Assembly (NCBI RefSeq): GCF_024868665.1
Contig: NC_079891.1
Coordinates: 34,413,060-34,477,059 of the forward strand
Length of the DNA: 64,000 nt
Origin: Triplophysa rosa
Lineage: Eukaryota; Chordata; Actinopteri; Cypriniformes; Nemacheilidae
Reading direction: 5' to 3'
The notes under the pieces: generated by a model
What the model was told of the DNA's origin: nothing
The model's database searches: none
Seen by the model: only the letters and a program-made list of their open reading frames with translations
Shown here: positions 37,421 to 50,258 of the stretch, one piece after another
Layout: every line of letters starts with the position of its first letter
Position numbering within the stretch: position 1 is the stretch's first letter
Program-made: the position numbers and the translations under genes

Positions 37421-38358
37421 ATAGAATAAATAAAAACAAGGCTTAATTAAATAAAGATAAGCTTTGATATTGTGCGTTGACGTTGTTTAAACGCTAAGCC
37501 AAATTTTATTTTAGGGATGATTTTTTTTCGTTGGATTCACCTTTTGATTACATGTGAAGAAAAGTTGTTTTTTAATTATGTTTACAATCATTTTACAAAA
37601 AACACCATTCAAAGACGATGACAATGTTTTGAAGAAGATTTATTGCAGGCAAACAACAGTAAATAATATTTACAATTATATTAAAATAAACATTCCTTTA
37701 TATGGGATCTGTGAGATGTTAATGAAGATAATCACAGTGGCGGTGAATCCGTGTGAACCCTTTAACCGGTGCAGAGCTTTTTTTCGGTCATTTGACAGTT
37801 AACATATATCCTGCATGAACTGAACTTATCGTCACCCTCACCTCGTGCATTAAATGACAGTAAAACTGTAAAATTGTTTGCATTGTCTGTGAAAGGAAGA
37901 ACAGTAATAAACATTTTTGTCTTTCTACATGTGTTCTGTAAAGCATTTGAATGGAAAATTAACAATTTAAACAAAGTTAGTTAGAACATAAAACAAAACT
38001 GTTATTGCACACTTCTAGTCTCCTGGGATTTATTTTACAGCACTCGTTCACTCGATGCTTCTACTCTTCGCTTTCTATTAAAATCTCACTGCAAACGTGT
38101 TTGGATGGTTGACGAATTAGACACAAATAAAAATTATAAACCATACAAGCCAAATGCCAAATCAGTGGCTTGACGGATTGCCAATTGTCGAGTTACAGTC
38201 AAACAATAAACACTGTCAAAAAATCCAATGACATTGTAGCCGTGAAGTTCTTGTTGAAAAATTAAACAACACAACAAAAATCAACCCAAACACTTTTTGG
38301 TTCTGCCAACATTCCAGCTGGTTGGATGGTATGATGGTGATCTTCCGGTCCACGGATC
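37421..38358 (-). other. paip1 3' UTR and downstream spacer
   Basis: This is the sequence past the paip1 stop. Candidate minus-strand AATAAA poly(A) signals appear as TTTATT at 38029-38034 and 37639-37644. No other gene is visible in this interval. Confidence 0.5.
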
Positions 38359-41300
38359 TCATTTCCGTTCTCTCGACTCCGATTCCATACAAAATCTCTC
38401 AAAAGCCTCTTCCATCTCAGGATCCATTTCATCCTCCTCACGGCAAAAACTTCCAAAGAGAAGCAATAACACAATATTTTCAAATAATGTGAATTAACAC
38501 TCCAAACTCTGCATAGAAACCATCACATTTTGAATGGTAGCTCTAAATATAAATGGTATTTTCTGTGCATTCAAACTATAAAAGTTCTGCTGAAGTTGGA
38601 AAAGTAAAAAATCATTTAAGGTTTCATAAATCAACACTTACGAACATGATTTTGATGTCTCTCCGTCTGTCTCTTTCTCTCATTATCATGGTTTAAGTTT
38701 TATTTGATTTTAGAATATTAAGCAATCGTGTGAACGCTCTAAATGAACATGAATGCAAATGAACCCTTGATTTACGGCAAATCGAACTGGATGAAGACTA
38801 AGCTGAATGAGACCGTCAGTTCTTGTTAAAGGGATGGTTCGCCCAAAAATGAAAATTCTGTCATCATTTACACACCCTCATGTAATTCATACCTGTATAA
38901 ATTGCTTTGTTCTACTGAAGACAAAGAAAGGTATTTGGAAGAATGTTAGCAATTTTCAGTTCTGGGACATCATTGACTACCATGGTAGGAAAAATGAACT
39001 GGTAGTCAAAGGTTCCCCAGAACTGTTTGTTTTCCTAAATTCTGCGAAATATCTCCTTTTGTGTTCAACAGAACAAAAGCACACTTTTTTTCACTATGGT
39101 AGTGGATGATGGCCCAGCACTAGAATTGCTCACATTCTTCCTAATATCTTCCTTTGTGTTCAACAGAACATACAGGTTTGAAACAACTAATATTGGGATT
39201 TTAAAAAAGTCTACTCACGATTCGGTGCCGTTCTCTTCAAACGTGTCAGGGAAATAGTCTTCTCTGTCGAGAATCTCCTGATATTTTTCGGAGTAGTCTG
39301 TAGTGACGAAAAAGACAAGACCACTTGGTTGAATGGACACGACCTCTTTCTAAGGAATTGTCATTTTCTTTCATTTCACTATTATGTGTATTTGGATGTC
39401 TCGCTGGAAGACACATAAAAAATGTGCACAATTTTGATTCTGATGGAATCCTGTCATGAATGTGTATGGATCATTTTCTAAAAAAGAAATGATAGAGAAA
39501 ATGCTCTTTATTCTGGGCTTACTGATACAGTCACAAAGCAAAAAACAAACAGGTCCAGCAAAACAATTTTTTTATCTTATAATGCGACACAGTTTTAGAC
39601 ACTCACCCGGATCGGCTGCTGTGAACGGAGTCCCATCTGTCGTGTAGAAGGTCGGTTCATTCTGAGAAGCAAAAGTATAACATTTGTATTGAAGTATGTC
39701 GAAACTTCACACTCAGAAAAACCACAAAGTCTTGCATCAACAATCTGATTCGGTGACATTCAGGACTGGTGTTTTACAGTATACACACCATAAAGTAGTT
39801 CGGATCGTTGTCAGGTGTAGCATCACACAACATAGAAGCCGCGTAAACTCGTCCCCAGTTACTCGACCTCAACTCCACCAGTTTCAACAGCATCTGCCTT
39901 ACATCTCTGCAGACAATACCGTATATAACGTGTCATCGCTACAGTATCTGTGTACATGCTCCTTCAGACTAAAATTCACATCCTTTTGTAAACGCAATGG
40001 TTATAAACATGAATCTACTTTCGCCTGATTCACTTACCTGCTACATTTGGCATCTAACACAATCTCTTCAATCTTCTTGATGATCTCATCCATGTCCGAT
40101 TTTTGTCTCTCTTTCCATGTGTCCTCCAGAATTGAGCCGCACAGCTTTTTTTTTTAAGATCAGAACAGTGAAAATGTCAACACAACATATCCAATTCATT
40201 TATTTCTACTAATGCAGTATCTGCCGAACTAAAATGTCCTATTAGTACTATTGTTATATTGCACAAAGTGGCTCTATAGTCACAGAAACTTCATGGTCTT
40301 ATTTTACATCAAGACCGAGCCTAGAGGTCTCTAGACGAGTATTTGTGTTTCGTGTCGTCTAACATTATATGATCATTTTACTCAAATCAATACTTCATGT
40401 CCTTTTTCTATCTTCGGTAGATCGCCGTGTAATAAGCGGGATAAAATTCAGCACAGTGAGGTGATTCTTTTTGCAAAATACCACATCCATACGCTTTCTA
40501 TGAAGGTCCTGATCATCTGAATGTGTATTATCCATAACATACATGTCGGGTTTAACTAGGAAAGGGCAATATTGTGAACCTTGAGTAATTTGACAGCACA
40601 GATTAGGTTTGGGTCCTCAGGATGAGAGAAAAGTGTGTCCATGAGATCTTTCAGGGCTCCCAGTAAGACGTCAGCTCGCCCCAGCGTGCCTTTACGGGTT
40701 TTGACCTGCAAGACATGAATTGCATCTCTAGCGTGTATTGCTCATGTTTATCATGCTTCGTGATCATGTAGATAATGAACTGACCTTTAGGTTCAGGTAA
40801 AGCTCCCCTAGAAACAGCACATAGGAGTGAAACTGTTTTTGAGTGTCCTTATCTCCTCTGACAGCTTGATCTTTCTGGTCAAACTCGATGTGACACCTAC
40901 ACAAACACACACATACACGACAGCACAGAATTCAGCTGAAGTAGAAACTAGCAGAATAAATGAAACTGAAAGTAAAGGAAATTGTTCCCTAAGAGGGAGT
41001 GAAATGATTCAAAACACCGAATGAGAGGAAAGATGGCGAGGGCTTGTAAATGCACTTGCTTTCATAATGTGACATATTTCCAGTGAAACAGTGTACAAAA
41101 CAATCCCCCCAGGATTTTTCGTGTCATTGTTGCGATTAAAATGGCAGTGTGTAATTTTAAAAGATGTTTGCTATGTTTTTATAACTACAGCCGCGGAAAA
41201 TATGAAAGACCCCGGCTTTACTTCCGTATTTTGACGCATTTCCGAGTGAAATGGAATTTCTAATGAGAAAAAAAATAGTAGGCGTGGCTTTCGTATTTCT

Positions 41301-44300
41301 CTGCGATTTGATTGGATGTATAAAAACAGCCGTTGCATTTTGAAATGGAACTGGTAGCAGACTGCTAGTTGAAGGGGAGGAGTTAACGGATGCTCCGCCC
41401 AAGCCGACTAACACACGTCATTTTAGATGGACAGTCATTACAGGACAGAAGTGCATTTTCAGATTTTAACTCAAGATTATGAGGGCACACGAATTTTTAA
41501 AAGAGAATGACCCACATTGATAAACTATTTACAATAAACGCTGCAATATTTCATGAAAAAATAGGCAGTCATTTTTTATTTAACTGGGACTTTAAGAGAC
41601 CGTTTTCATGATTTCAAAATTGACTATTTAAAGGTATCTGTGCTTAGGTAAAATGATCATTTTGTTTAACTACTTAACAATATTTATCCCACATTTCTAT
41701 CTGCGTTTATTTGCAGAAATGAAAACTGGAGAAGCAGGTGAAAGTAACAGAAAAGATGCTCTGTATTTTTTCATTCATCTCAAAAACGGCAAAGAAAACA
41801 AGTTCATATTTCCTTTTAAGCAATACAACAGTCATATTTCGACTTATTTTAAGGAATATTATATTAAATATTATTTGTGATAACCTGGATTTTTATCACA
41901 GTTTTCATGTGTCTTGTCATGCTGTCAGTCTATCACATCGCTGTTGGATGACTTTATGTCACTCCTGAGGTTTGATTTTGTTGAAATTCAACAAACGCTG
42001 GACTGGAATGACCACAATACATCTAGAAATGGAATTTGGAATGGTCTCTTCTTCAGTATATATGGGTAGTTGACAAATAAATTCTAAAATATTAGTCTGT
42101 TAAATAAATACTTAATCTATTTATATAAACAGACATCATTTGTAACTATAAATTATAATACTTGTCTAATATATTGTCATGTGAGATATTTTTTATTTTT
42201 GCAGTAATTTTGCAGTAAAATGACAAATTATCCAGGATTGCAAAACCATTTGCAGACTAAGCTGCTATCACAGAATCCCGACAAACTGGAGGGACTGAAA
42301 AACAGTACAAGATTTTTTTGGGTGTTTTTTTACTGTATTGTAAAAAGGGGTCTACAGTATTTAACAAAACATCTGAGAGCTGAGTAAGAAGCTATTTTAG
42401 AAGTTATTACCTCCAGATAAGCAATTTTTTTAATAACCTGCACCGAATTATGGACAATAAGACCAGAAACATTTATTCAACATATGTTACTGTAAATAAA
42501 TAGGTCCATTTTACACCCAATTTTGTGGGACTTACACCCTCACATTGCTGAGGATGACTGACAGACGGAGGTTTACCTGACTAACAGCAGCTGCCGGAAG
42601 TTTCCGTTAGGTGGACTGAGTTTGATGTGTTGAGACAGATCGTTACAGAGCCGAGCTCCCATATAAGCAAAGTTAGGGATGGATGTGGACTGTGGAGAAC
42701 AAACATGTTTCATGTTGAACTTTGAATGCATTCAATTCCTGCCAACTATGATATGTTTTGACACAGTCCCTTGAATATTAGCTGAACAAAACATTTCATA
42801 CACACAGTACACAACTAAAGAAAGTTGTAAATGCGAAAACAGTTTTAATGCACTTTTAATTTGGAGAACACCTCAGTAAAACCAATTTTGCAGAAATTTA
42901 CCAATTATATAGAAACCGCACATTTAAGGGCTTTCAGACTCGAGACTACTTAACCCAGACTTTAATTCTAGCAGTGTGCATTGTGAATCTATTTGGTGAC
43001 AATGTTAACGGTAAACGCTGACCTTGCTACAAAAAAACGGATTCAAACAATTAATTATTGCTTAAATCAAATATCAAAATAAATATCAAATACAATCAAA
43101 AGGCATTAGCCCCCTCGAGGCTGACAGCAGATCTTTTCATTTTGCAAAGCCTGTCAAGTTTAAACCTAAGAAAATTCTCTACGATCTGTTATGAGTAATT
43201 CACCTGTACATAGATGAGCTCCACCAGCTCCTTCAGAATTGCCTCTGTGGTGACCCAGCTGTTCAGCGTGTCGGTGATGTAATCGATTTCTGACTCGAAG
43301 GAACCCGGCGACGAAGTCAAAATACTTACAAAATCATGTACGAAATCATCCAGCGTGGCGTCAGGGTTGTGACCTTCAGATCCATCTGAATACACATCAT
43401 CCTGTGTGGACATGAACACAGACATTCATCATGACTGAATGAATATTTATTAAAGAAATAAAGCAAGTTTTGCATTTGCTCGACTCACCTGATATGATGC
43501 ATAACCGCTGGGGATAAACTCTGGAGCGGCAGCGGACAGTTTGGAGTTTTTCACCAGTGAATCTCGAGATTTTAACGCCATGCCACTAGTGCTGTTGTGA
43601 ACGAATTGTGAAGCTATGAAACAACAGAAGATGAAGCAGAATAAACATTAGCTGTTTACCAGTAAAACCAACACATCATTTCTACATGTAGTGTGTTTGG
43701 GTCTCATTCCAGTATGACGTAATGATTTTCTGTTGGTTCCCAATTAAGGACGAGACAAAAAACATTGATTCTGTAACCCTTAAAAACGAAAACCTCCAAA
43801 GTGAACACGAATGACTTATTGTGACTCTGAGGTAAACAAAGTATACACAAAATATATACACATGAATGGTTTTTGTTCTAGGTAGATGGTGATGTTTTAT
43901 GATGTGGTGTTGTTTATAATTCATCAATTACCTTTAACAACAAGACGTACTAAAATGAACCACTATTTTACTAGTTTAACCACGGTATTTGTTGTAAGAT
44001 TATAGTTAACCTTAATTTTACCATTGTATACAGTGCATCCGGAAAGTATTCACAGCGCTTCCCTTTTTCCATATTTTGTTATGTTACAGCCTTATTCCAA
44101 AATGGATGAAATTCATTATTTTCCTCAAAATTCTACAAACAATACCCCATAATGACAACGTGAAAGAAGTTTGTTTGAAATCTTTGCAAATTTATTCAAA
44201 ATAAAAAACGAAAAAAGCACAAGTACATAAGTATTCACAGCCTTTGCTCAATACTTTGTTGAAGCACCTTTGGCACCTATTACAGCCTCAAGTCTTTTTG

Positions 44301-47300
44301 AGTATGATGCTACAAGCTTGTCACACCTATTTTTGGGCAGTTTCTCCCATTCTTCTTTGCAGGACCTCTCAAGCTCCATCAGGTCGGATGGGGAGCGTCG
44401 GTCGGTGCACAGCCATTTTCAGATCTCTCCAGAGATGTTCAATCGGGTTCAAGTCTGGGCCACTCAAGGACATTCACAGAGTTGTCCTGTAGCCACTCCT
44501 TCGTTATCTTGGCTGTGTGCTTAGGGTCATTGTCCTGTTGGAAGATGAACCTTCGCTCCAGTCTGAGGTCCAGAGCGCTCTGGAGCAGGTTTTCGTCGAG
44601 GATGTCTCTGTACATTGCTGCATTCATCTTTTCCTCGATCCCGACTAGACTCCCAGTTCCTGCTGCTGAAAAACATCCCCACAGCACCACCACGCTTCAC
44701 TGTAGGGATGGTATTGGCCAGGTGATGAGCGGTGCCTGGTTTCCTCCAGACAGGAGTTCAATCTTTGTTTCATCAGACCAGAGAATTTTGTTTCTCATGG
44801 TCTGAGAGTCCATCAGGTGCCTTTTGGCAAACTGTCATGTGTCTTTTACTGAGGAGTGGCTTCCGTCTGGCCACACTGCCATACAGGCCTGATGGTTGTT
44901 CTTCTGGAAGGTTCTCCTCTCTCCACAGACACATGCTGGAGCTCTGTCAGAGTGACCATCGGGTTCTTGGTCACCTCCCTGACTAAGGCCCTTCACCCCC
45001 GATGGCTCAGTTTGAGGGGCGGCCAGCTCTAGGAAGAGTCCTGGTGGTTCCAAACTTCTTCCATTTACGGATGATGAAGGCCACTGTGCTCATTGGGACC
45101 TTCAATGCTGCAGAAGTTTTTCTGTACCCTTCCCCAGATCTGTGCCTCGATACAATCCTGTCTCGGAGGTCACCCGTGTTAATTTTGACAGCAAGTTTTG
45201 ATTTAGTTTTAGTCATAGTCTTTTGACGAAAATGCAATTTAGTTTTAGTCACATTTTAGTCATCCCCATCATTTTAGTTTTAGTCGACGAAATATGAAAA
45301 ACATTTTAGTCGAATAAATATACATTATATTTAGTCTACTAAAATCTAAATGGTTTAAATCATTTACTTGGTGTAATTAAATGTTCCGTACAAAGATTCA
45401 ACTGTTTTGACGTAATTTACTTCACCTTAGAATGAAATTAAACCAGGTCATTACCTTAATTTTTCAGAAAAGTTCAGTAACTAGATTTGCATTGTTGGAA
45501 CACAGAGTATTAGACCATGAACGACACGTTCCAGTTCATTCAATCCCATTTGACTCAATTGACTCGTTAAGTAGGGCGTGTTCATTCAGTTCATTCAACC
45601 AATGAAACGCTCTGACAGGGCTCACTCTCAAAGGCTATTGGCTCATGGCATGCCTCTTTGAAGAAAGAGCTGCACTGTCTTTGCCTGATACAGCAATGAA
45701 TGAGAAATAGCTTTCATATAAATTGTATTACATTTCTTTAGTCATGCAAACATGTTACATACTTGGTTGGAACGTACAGTTTGACTCACTTCATCACTTC
45801 TATAATCAGTAGAGGACAGCGCTGGTTTCTTTTGGCTGACTCTATGTTGCATTTCACGTTATGCAGCAGCTCGTGTTAAGTTAACAGGCATATACAAACA
45901 TTTGTGCTCCTTCGTAATGTGTTTCGGGGTGACTCGCCTGCAGTCGCGCTTCAAGTTTGCAGCGTTTTACCGGCGATCGTGAAGGAAAATAAGACGCTTT
46001 GTAACCCGCGTGGAGACACAGAATACATGTGTGTGCTTCCCCTTCTCCCAGAGACTTCTCTCTGCCGTTTATATGAGATAAGCACATGCGCGCAAACTGA
46101 TGTCCGCCAGGTGGGACAAGAATATTTTCGTCTCATTTTTATTAGTTGACGAAAATGTCAGTATATTTTTATTACAATTTTCGTTATCATGCTTTCATTT
46201 TTATTTAGTTTTCGTCAGTGAAAACATGTCGTTAACGAATACTTTTCGTCGTAGTTTTCGTCAACGAAATTAACACTGGCGGTCACAGTCAATTCCTTGG
46301 ACTTCATGGCTTGGTTTGTGCTCTGACATGCACTGTTAACTGTGGGACCTTATATCGAGAGGCGTGTGCCTTTCCAAATCATGTTCAATCAACCGAATTG
46401 ACCACAGCTGGACTCCAATCAAGTTCAGATCAGCGGAAACAGGCCGCACCTGAGCTCAATTTTGAGTGTCATGGCTGTGAATACTTATGTACTTGTGCTT
46501 TTTTCGTTTTTATTTTGAATAAATTTGCAAAGATTTCAAACAAACTTCTTTCACGTTGTCATTATGGGGTATTGTTTGTAGAATTTTGAGGAAAATAATG
46601 AATTTCATCCATTTTGGAATAAGGCTGTAACATAACAAAATGTGGAAAAAGTGAAGCGCTGTGAATACTTTCCGGATGCACTGTAGTAACCGTACTTCAG
46701 CCATGATACTTGTCATAAATTATAGTAAACTTATATTTACCATTATCTTACTATAGTAAGCATACTGATATCATATTTGTAGTAAATCAAGGCTTACCAC
46801 ATTGCGACCATAGTTCAACAATGATATTTGTAGTAAAATCATAGTCAACTCAGACTTGCCAAAGGTCTCACTATAGTAACAACAGTTTGACAACAGTATT
46901 TATAGTAAAATCATGGTAAACAGTATTAACACGGTATAGTTTAACCACAATATTTGTAGTAAATCTTACCATAGTTAACCACGATTTGTAGTAAAACCAC
47001 GGTAAACTCAAACCTCCAATTGGAGTAACCACAGTTTCACTATGGCATTCGTAGTAAAACATACAACTTTTACAAAATTAACCACAGTAACCTTAGTTTA
47101 ACAATGATATTTGTAGTAAATTGTGGCATTACAAATAGTAATTCGCCAAAAACATTTCTTTCACTATAATAAAACCGTGGTTATATTTCCAAATGGGGGG
47201 GGGGATTTATCAGATTTACGACTGTGCTTTATAGAAGTCAAAGAATCATGCAATTGTAAATCAACGTGAATTTAATGCGTTTATTTCGCTCCATATGTGT

Positions 47301-47485
47301 GACACGTTGTTGTCATTAGCCGCTAGCAGACAGACATGCTAATTAGTAGCGACTTGAAGTTCACCTGCGCTGATCGGAGGAGAAGATCGCGGTTGTCGGA
47401 GAGGTTCGCCCAGATTAAACGCCGAACTTCTGATATCTCCAGCCTCAGATGGAGCCGACAGCGATGGTGTGATGTTGTTGAACAT
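38359..47485 (-). CDS. paip1: Paip1, poly(A)-binding-protein-interacting protein 1 (complete, 11 exons)
   Basis: Paip1 binds PABP and eIF4A/eIF3 and stimulates cap-dependent translation. Exons, 5' to 3': 47485-47365, 43613-43489, 43401-43204, 42689-42577, 40896-40785, 40705-40580, 40144-40038, 39906-39789, 39661-39607, 39297-39219, 38449-38359; total 1245 nt, 414 aa (human 479, with shorter isoforms). The PAM2 motif for the PABP MLLE domain is SKLSAAAPEFIPSGYASYQ at about 64-82. A MIF4G fold follows at about 95-300 (PNFAYMGARLCNDLSQ, SYVLFLGELYLNLK, ICAVKLLK, ILEDTWKE). The acidic C-terminal PABP-binding segment is DEMDPEMEEAFERFCMES. The start is the first ATG in the frame of exon 1. The first intron (43614-47364) holds the Tc1 and hAT-type elements. 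The acceptor of exon 7 is preceded by ten A residues. An identical second exon 1 at 54301-54421 is probably an assembly duplicate. Confidence 0.95.
38826..39190. repeat. MITE, TTAAAGGGACAGTTC family, one end degraded
   Basis: The left end TTAAAGGGATGGTTCGCCC and the inner GAAAATTCTGTCATCATTTAC are clear. The right half (TTTGTGTTCAACAGAAC) ends without a complete terminal repeat, about 30 bases short of a paip1 exon. Confidence 0.7.
44439..45252 (-). pseudogene. Tc1-like transposase, broken
   Basis: Recognisable pieces lie in several frames. The N-terminal helix-turn-helix reads DLRDRIVSRHRSGEGYRKTS (about 45007-45195). The C-terminal catalytic region includes VLWGCFSAAGTG and FQQDNDPKHTAKITKEWL (44439-44693). 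Frameshifts separate them, and the first few codons, at 46287 onward, are cut off from the rest by the hAT-type insertion. The gene cannot encode a functional enzyme. Confidence 0.88.
45174..46278 (-). mobile_element. hAT-type element copy 2, complete, nested in Tc1
   Basis: The 1105-bp element has ends CCGTGTTAATTTTGACAG (one base off CAGTGTTAATT) and CGTCAACGAAATTAACACTG. Flanking octamers GAGGTCAC (45166-45173) and GCGGTCAC (46279-46286) form an 8-bp target duplication with one mismatch. It carries no transposase of its own. It is inverted relative to the truncated copy at 29459-30490. Confidence 0.88.
46690..47150. repeat. Degenerate tandem repeat with TTTGTAGTAAA words
   Basis: Between the Tc1 element and paip1 exon 1, the words ATATTTGTAGTAAA, TAACCACA and ATCATGGTAAAC recur about every 40 to 65 bases with variation. 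This looks like an old expanded minisatellite or a simple-repeat-like MITE cluster. There is no coding content. It recurs at 53626-54086 as part of the large duplicate. Confidence 0.6.
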
Positions 47486-47870
47486 GACGCTCCGTCGGAT
47501 CTCACGGCTCCGATAAGAACTTTCGCTCAAGAGACGCGAATAACAGCGCTGGTTCTGACGTCTGGAGGCCGCTGAACGCTAAAAACACTTACAGCTTTAA
47601 TCTCACGCACTGCTTCTCACTTTCATGTTTACTATTTCTGTTTCTGGCATCTGGACAGGACACTGATCACTTCCTCGCTCATTCTCCATTTAGACCCGCT
47701 TACTCGAACACTGCCCTCTACCGGCGATCACGTTTTATGCACTTTTCAAAAACCGTAGAAGGAGCGAGAAAATGAAGGTCTGTTGAGTCTTCAAGACAGT
47801 TTTCTTGGCCAAAAGGTTACACAAATATATAATTTATTATGTAAATAAATCTAAAATGTAAAGGATCAAA
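47486..47870 (-). promoter_or_regulatory. paip1 5' flank and putative promoter
   Basis: This sequence directly upstream of the paip1 start is relatively CpG-rich close to exon 1 and becomes AT-rich further out. I saw no TATA box or strong named motif. The next feature out is a 2.1-kb inverted-repeat element that begins at 47871, so the intact promoter is confined to a few hundred bases. Confidence 0.35.
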
Positions 47871-49961
47871 TATGAAGGTATTTTTGGTGCAAAACTACTG
47901 AGCACCTGTGAGAGTGGAACTTGTAGTTGTAAAGGTCGGCCACACATGTGTATCAGTAAATTTGTAGTCAAAATTTGAATTTGCAAACTTGTAGATTTTT
48001 TTTCTCCCCCGCAAACACAACACAACAGTTACACCTTCTTGAATCCTTCAGTGCAAGCGCACAAATCCAATTCTACAAATCACAAACTGAGATACTCGTG
48101 CACTCACATTTTTTTGCTACAAATGCTGCAGTAAATATGGTGCAAAACACATTCACACACCTGCACCAAAAGACGTGCGTTCACAGACGAGTTTTGCACA
48201 TCCGCAAACAGTATGTGAATTCATGCAATGAGAGTTGAATGCTTGTCAAATATTTTCTCACAAATTAAAGGTTTTATTCTTGCACATTGTTCTAGCACAA
48301 ACACAAGAACATAACTACAACTGCTTGAATCTGCTGCTGCGAGTCTCTGACACAAGTTCGCACACACTATCATTTTGCACCACATATCTGTGTGAAATAT
48401 GATGCAAAAGTGATTTGTGCATTTGCAGCCAAACGAGCTAGTTTTGGCGCCCAGCAGGTGGCGCCCTAACGCGCAAGTGAAAAACTCTGCGAGAATCATC
48501 CCGAGCTGCTTTATTTTCCTGAAATCACTAATCGTAATAGAGTACATTGGTTTAGTTTAAATAAGTGTGCTGGTCAGCTACGTTGACAATCCCTTATGAA
48601 AATTACAGGCCTACAGTTAAACAAACAAAACACACGTTTTTCTTACAGTTAAAACAACAACAAAAATATGGTTGCTGTAGTAAAACCATGATTAGTTTTC
48701 GTAAGGGATTGTCATGTAGCGGACCAGCATATTTATTTAAACTAATCCAATGTACTCAGAGCCGATCCTGCCTATACGCAGACTTCGCAGGTTGCGTAGG
48801 GCTTCTAAACCACCAGGGGGCCTCTTGAGTACCGAATCAAAAACACTATTGTAAACAATTAAGACGTTATTTTTATAATTTGTGGATCCAACTTTAGAGG
48901 CATTATTTGGAAATTTCCTTTTCGTACTTAATTTATTTAATGACTGTGACATTCTCGGACATCAGTGCGGGGCAGGGAATGACATGCGCGTGATGTGCTG
49001 CTGATGTCCCTTGCCATGGTTTTAAACGGCGCCATCCGTCTGGAGCGAAAAAACAGGTAAACGCCAACAACGCAAAGTAAAAGAACAAGAGGCATGTGTT
49101 TTCATAGTATTTTAAACTCTTGTTTAGTTTTTGCCAAATTATGCAAGAACGTATTTACAAATTAAGTATGGACACACTTAAGTTCGTTGCTTGAGGTTGG
49201 ACGTTTGATATTCGTGAATTTAGGGACCGTCTCAAAAGTTACATACACATTAATACACGTTTCTAACTTCCGTAGCATTTAAAGGGGATAACTTAGACCA
49301 CAAAACCAGCTCTACAGTGTTCATGTAGGTGTCAGCTATGCACACCTTTTGATTTTTTATATTTATTACAGCAAACTGTGAAGTCATAAGTAAATATTGC
49401 CATGTGTTTTGCTGTGTATATTATACCCATCTACTATATGGGTTCCTTCAAAAGATATATATTTACAGCTCAATAACATTTAGAGGGAATGATTTACAGG
49501 ACTAAAACAACTACATTGTTCATGTGAGTTTCCGCTATAATGCACACCACTGCATTTGGTTTGCCTATGATAATATGTAAAAAAATTAGAGAATTATTGA
49601 TGTGTTTTCGTATACTTGGCTTTATTAAGTAAACTATATTTATCATGCTTTATTTTTGTTAATCACTCATTTGGTTAGAAAAACACACCACTTATAGTTA
49701 TGCCACACCACATAACGTTATAGTTTTTTTTTACAGCTAGATGGTTCCAAGCCACGTGTTAATTAAGGAAAATAATAATTTACATGTCAAACAAAAGGTG
49801 TAACTGTTGTGTTGTGTTTGCGGAAGAGAAAAAAAATCTACAAGTTTGCAACTTCGAATTTTTACTACAAATTTACTGATACACATGTGTGGCCGACCTC
49901 TACAACTACAAATTCCATTCTCACAGGTGCTCAGTAGTTTTGCACCAAAAATACCTTCATA
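47871..49961. mobile_element. 2.1-kb DNA transposon with about 170-bp terminal inverted repeats
   Basis: The ends are inverted copies of one another over about 170 bases at roughly 95% identity, starting TATGAAGGTATTTTTGGTGC and including GGTCGGCCACACATGTGTAT. The flanking direct repeat GATCAAA (47864-47870 and 49962-49968) looks like a 7-bp target duplication. No transposase frame was found inside. It fills most of the paip1-mybbp1a spacer. A second copy at 54807-56897 belongs to the large duplication. The superfamily is not assigned. Confidence 0.8.
48539..48760. repeat. Palindromic MITE nested in the 2.1-kb element
   Basis: The left arm (GAGTACATTGGTTTAGTTTA) and right arm (TAAACTAATCCAATGTACTC) are inverted repeats of about 60 bases, including the shared GACAATCCCTTA word. 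This is a nested insertion or an internal hairpin. Confidence 0.65.
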
Positions 49962-50019
49962 GATCAAAAGAATTATGCTGATCATATTTACAGAGGGAAT
50001 GAACAATTTTGAGCACAAC

Positions 50020-50258
50020 TGTAGTTCTGTATGATGCCTTTTCTTCAGTGGACCACAACAGAAGATAATTTGATAAATGTGTCGGTGGTTCCGTGTTCAC
50101 ACAATGAAAGTCAATGGCGTTTAATGTTGTTTGGTTATCAACGTTCCTCAAAATATCTTCTTTTGTGTTCTGCAGAAGAAAATCAAAGTGGATTTTAATG
50201 ATAAAAGGGTGAATAAATGATTAAAGAATTCTCATTCTTGGCTAAACTGTTCCTTTAA
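50020..50258. repeat. MITE fragment, TTAAAGGGACAGTTC family
   Basis: The right part (AAAATATCTTCTTTTGTGTT and GCTAAACTGTTCCTTTAA) and central words of the family are present; the left terminus is lost. It lies downstream of the mybbp1a stop codon. Confidence 0.65.

Larger units (their letters stand above)
44031..46683 (-). mobile_element. Tc1/mariner-family transposon interrupted by a hAT-type element
   Basis: The ends CAGTGCATCCGGAAAGTATT and AATACTTTCCGGATGCACTG are perfect inverted repeats, each flanked by TA (44029-44030 and 46684-46685), the Tc1 target. The element lies in paip1 intron 1 and its transposase is antisense to the window, the same sense as paip1. It is split near the transposase start by the element at 45174-46278. 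Without that insertion it is about 1.5 kb, the normal size for a fish Tc1-like element. Confidence 0.93.

Noticed and set aside
48221..48547. 108-codon minus-strand frame between paip1 and mybbp1a
   Set aside because: It lies wholly inside the 2.1-kb inverted-repeat transposon, has no recognised transposase motif and reads like non-coding sequence.
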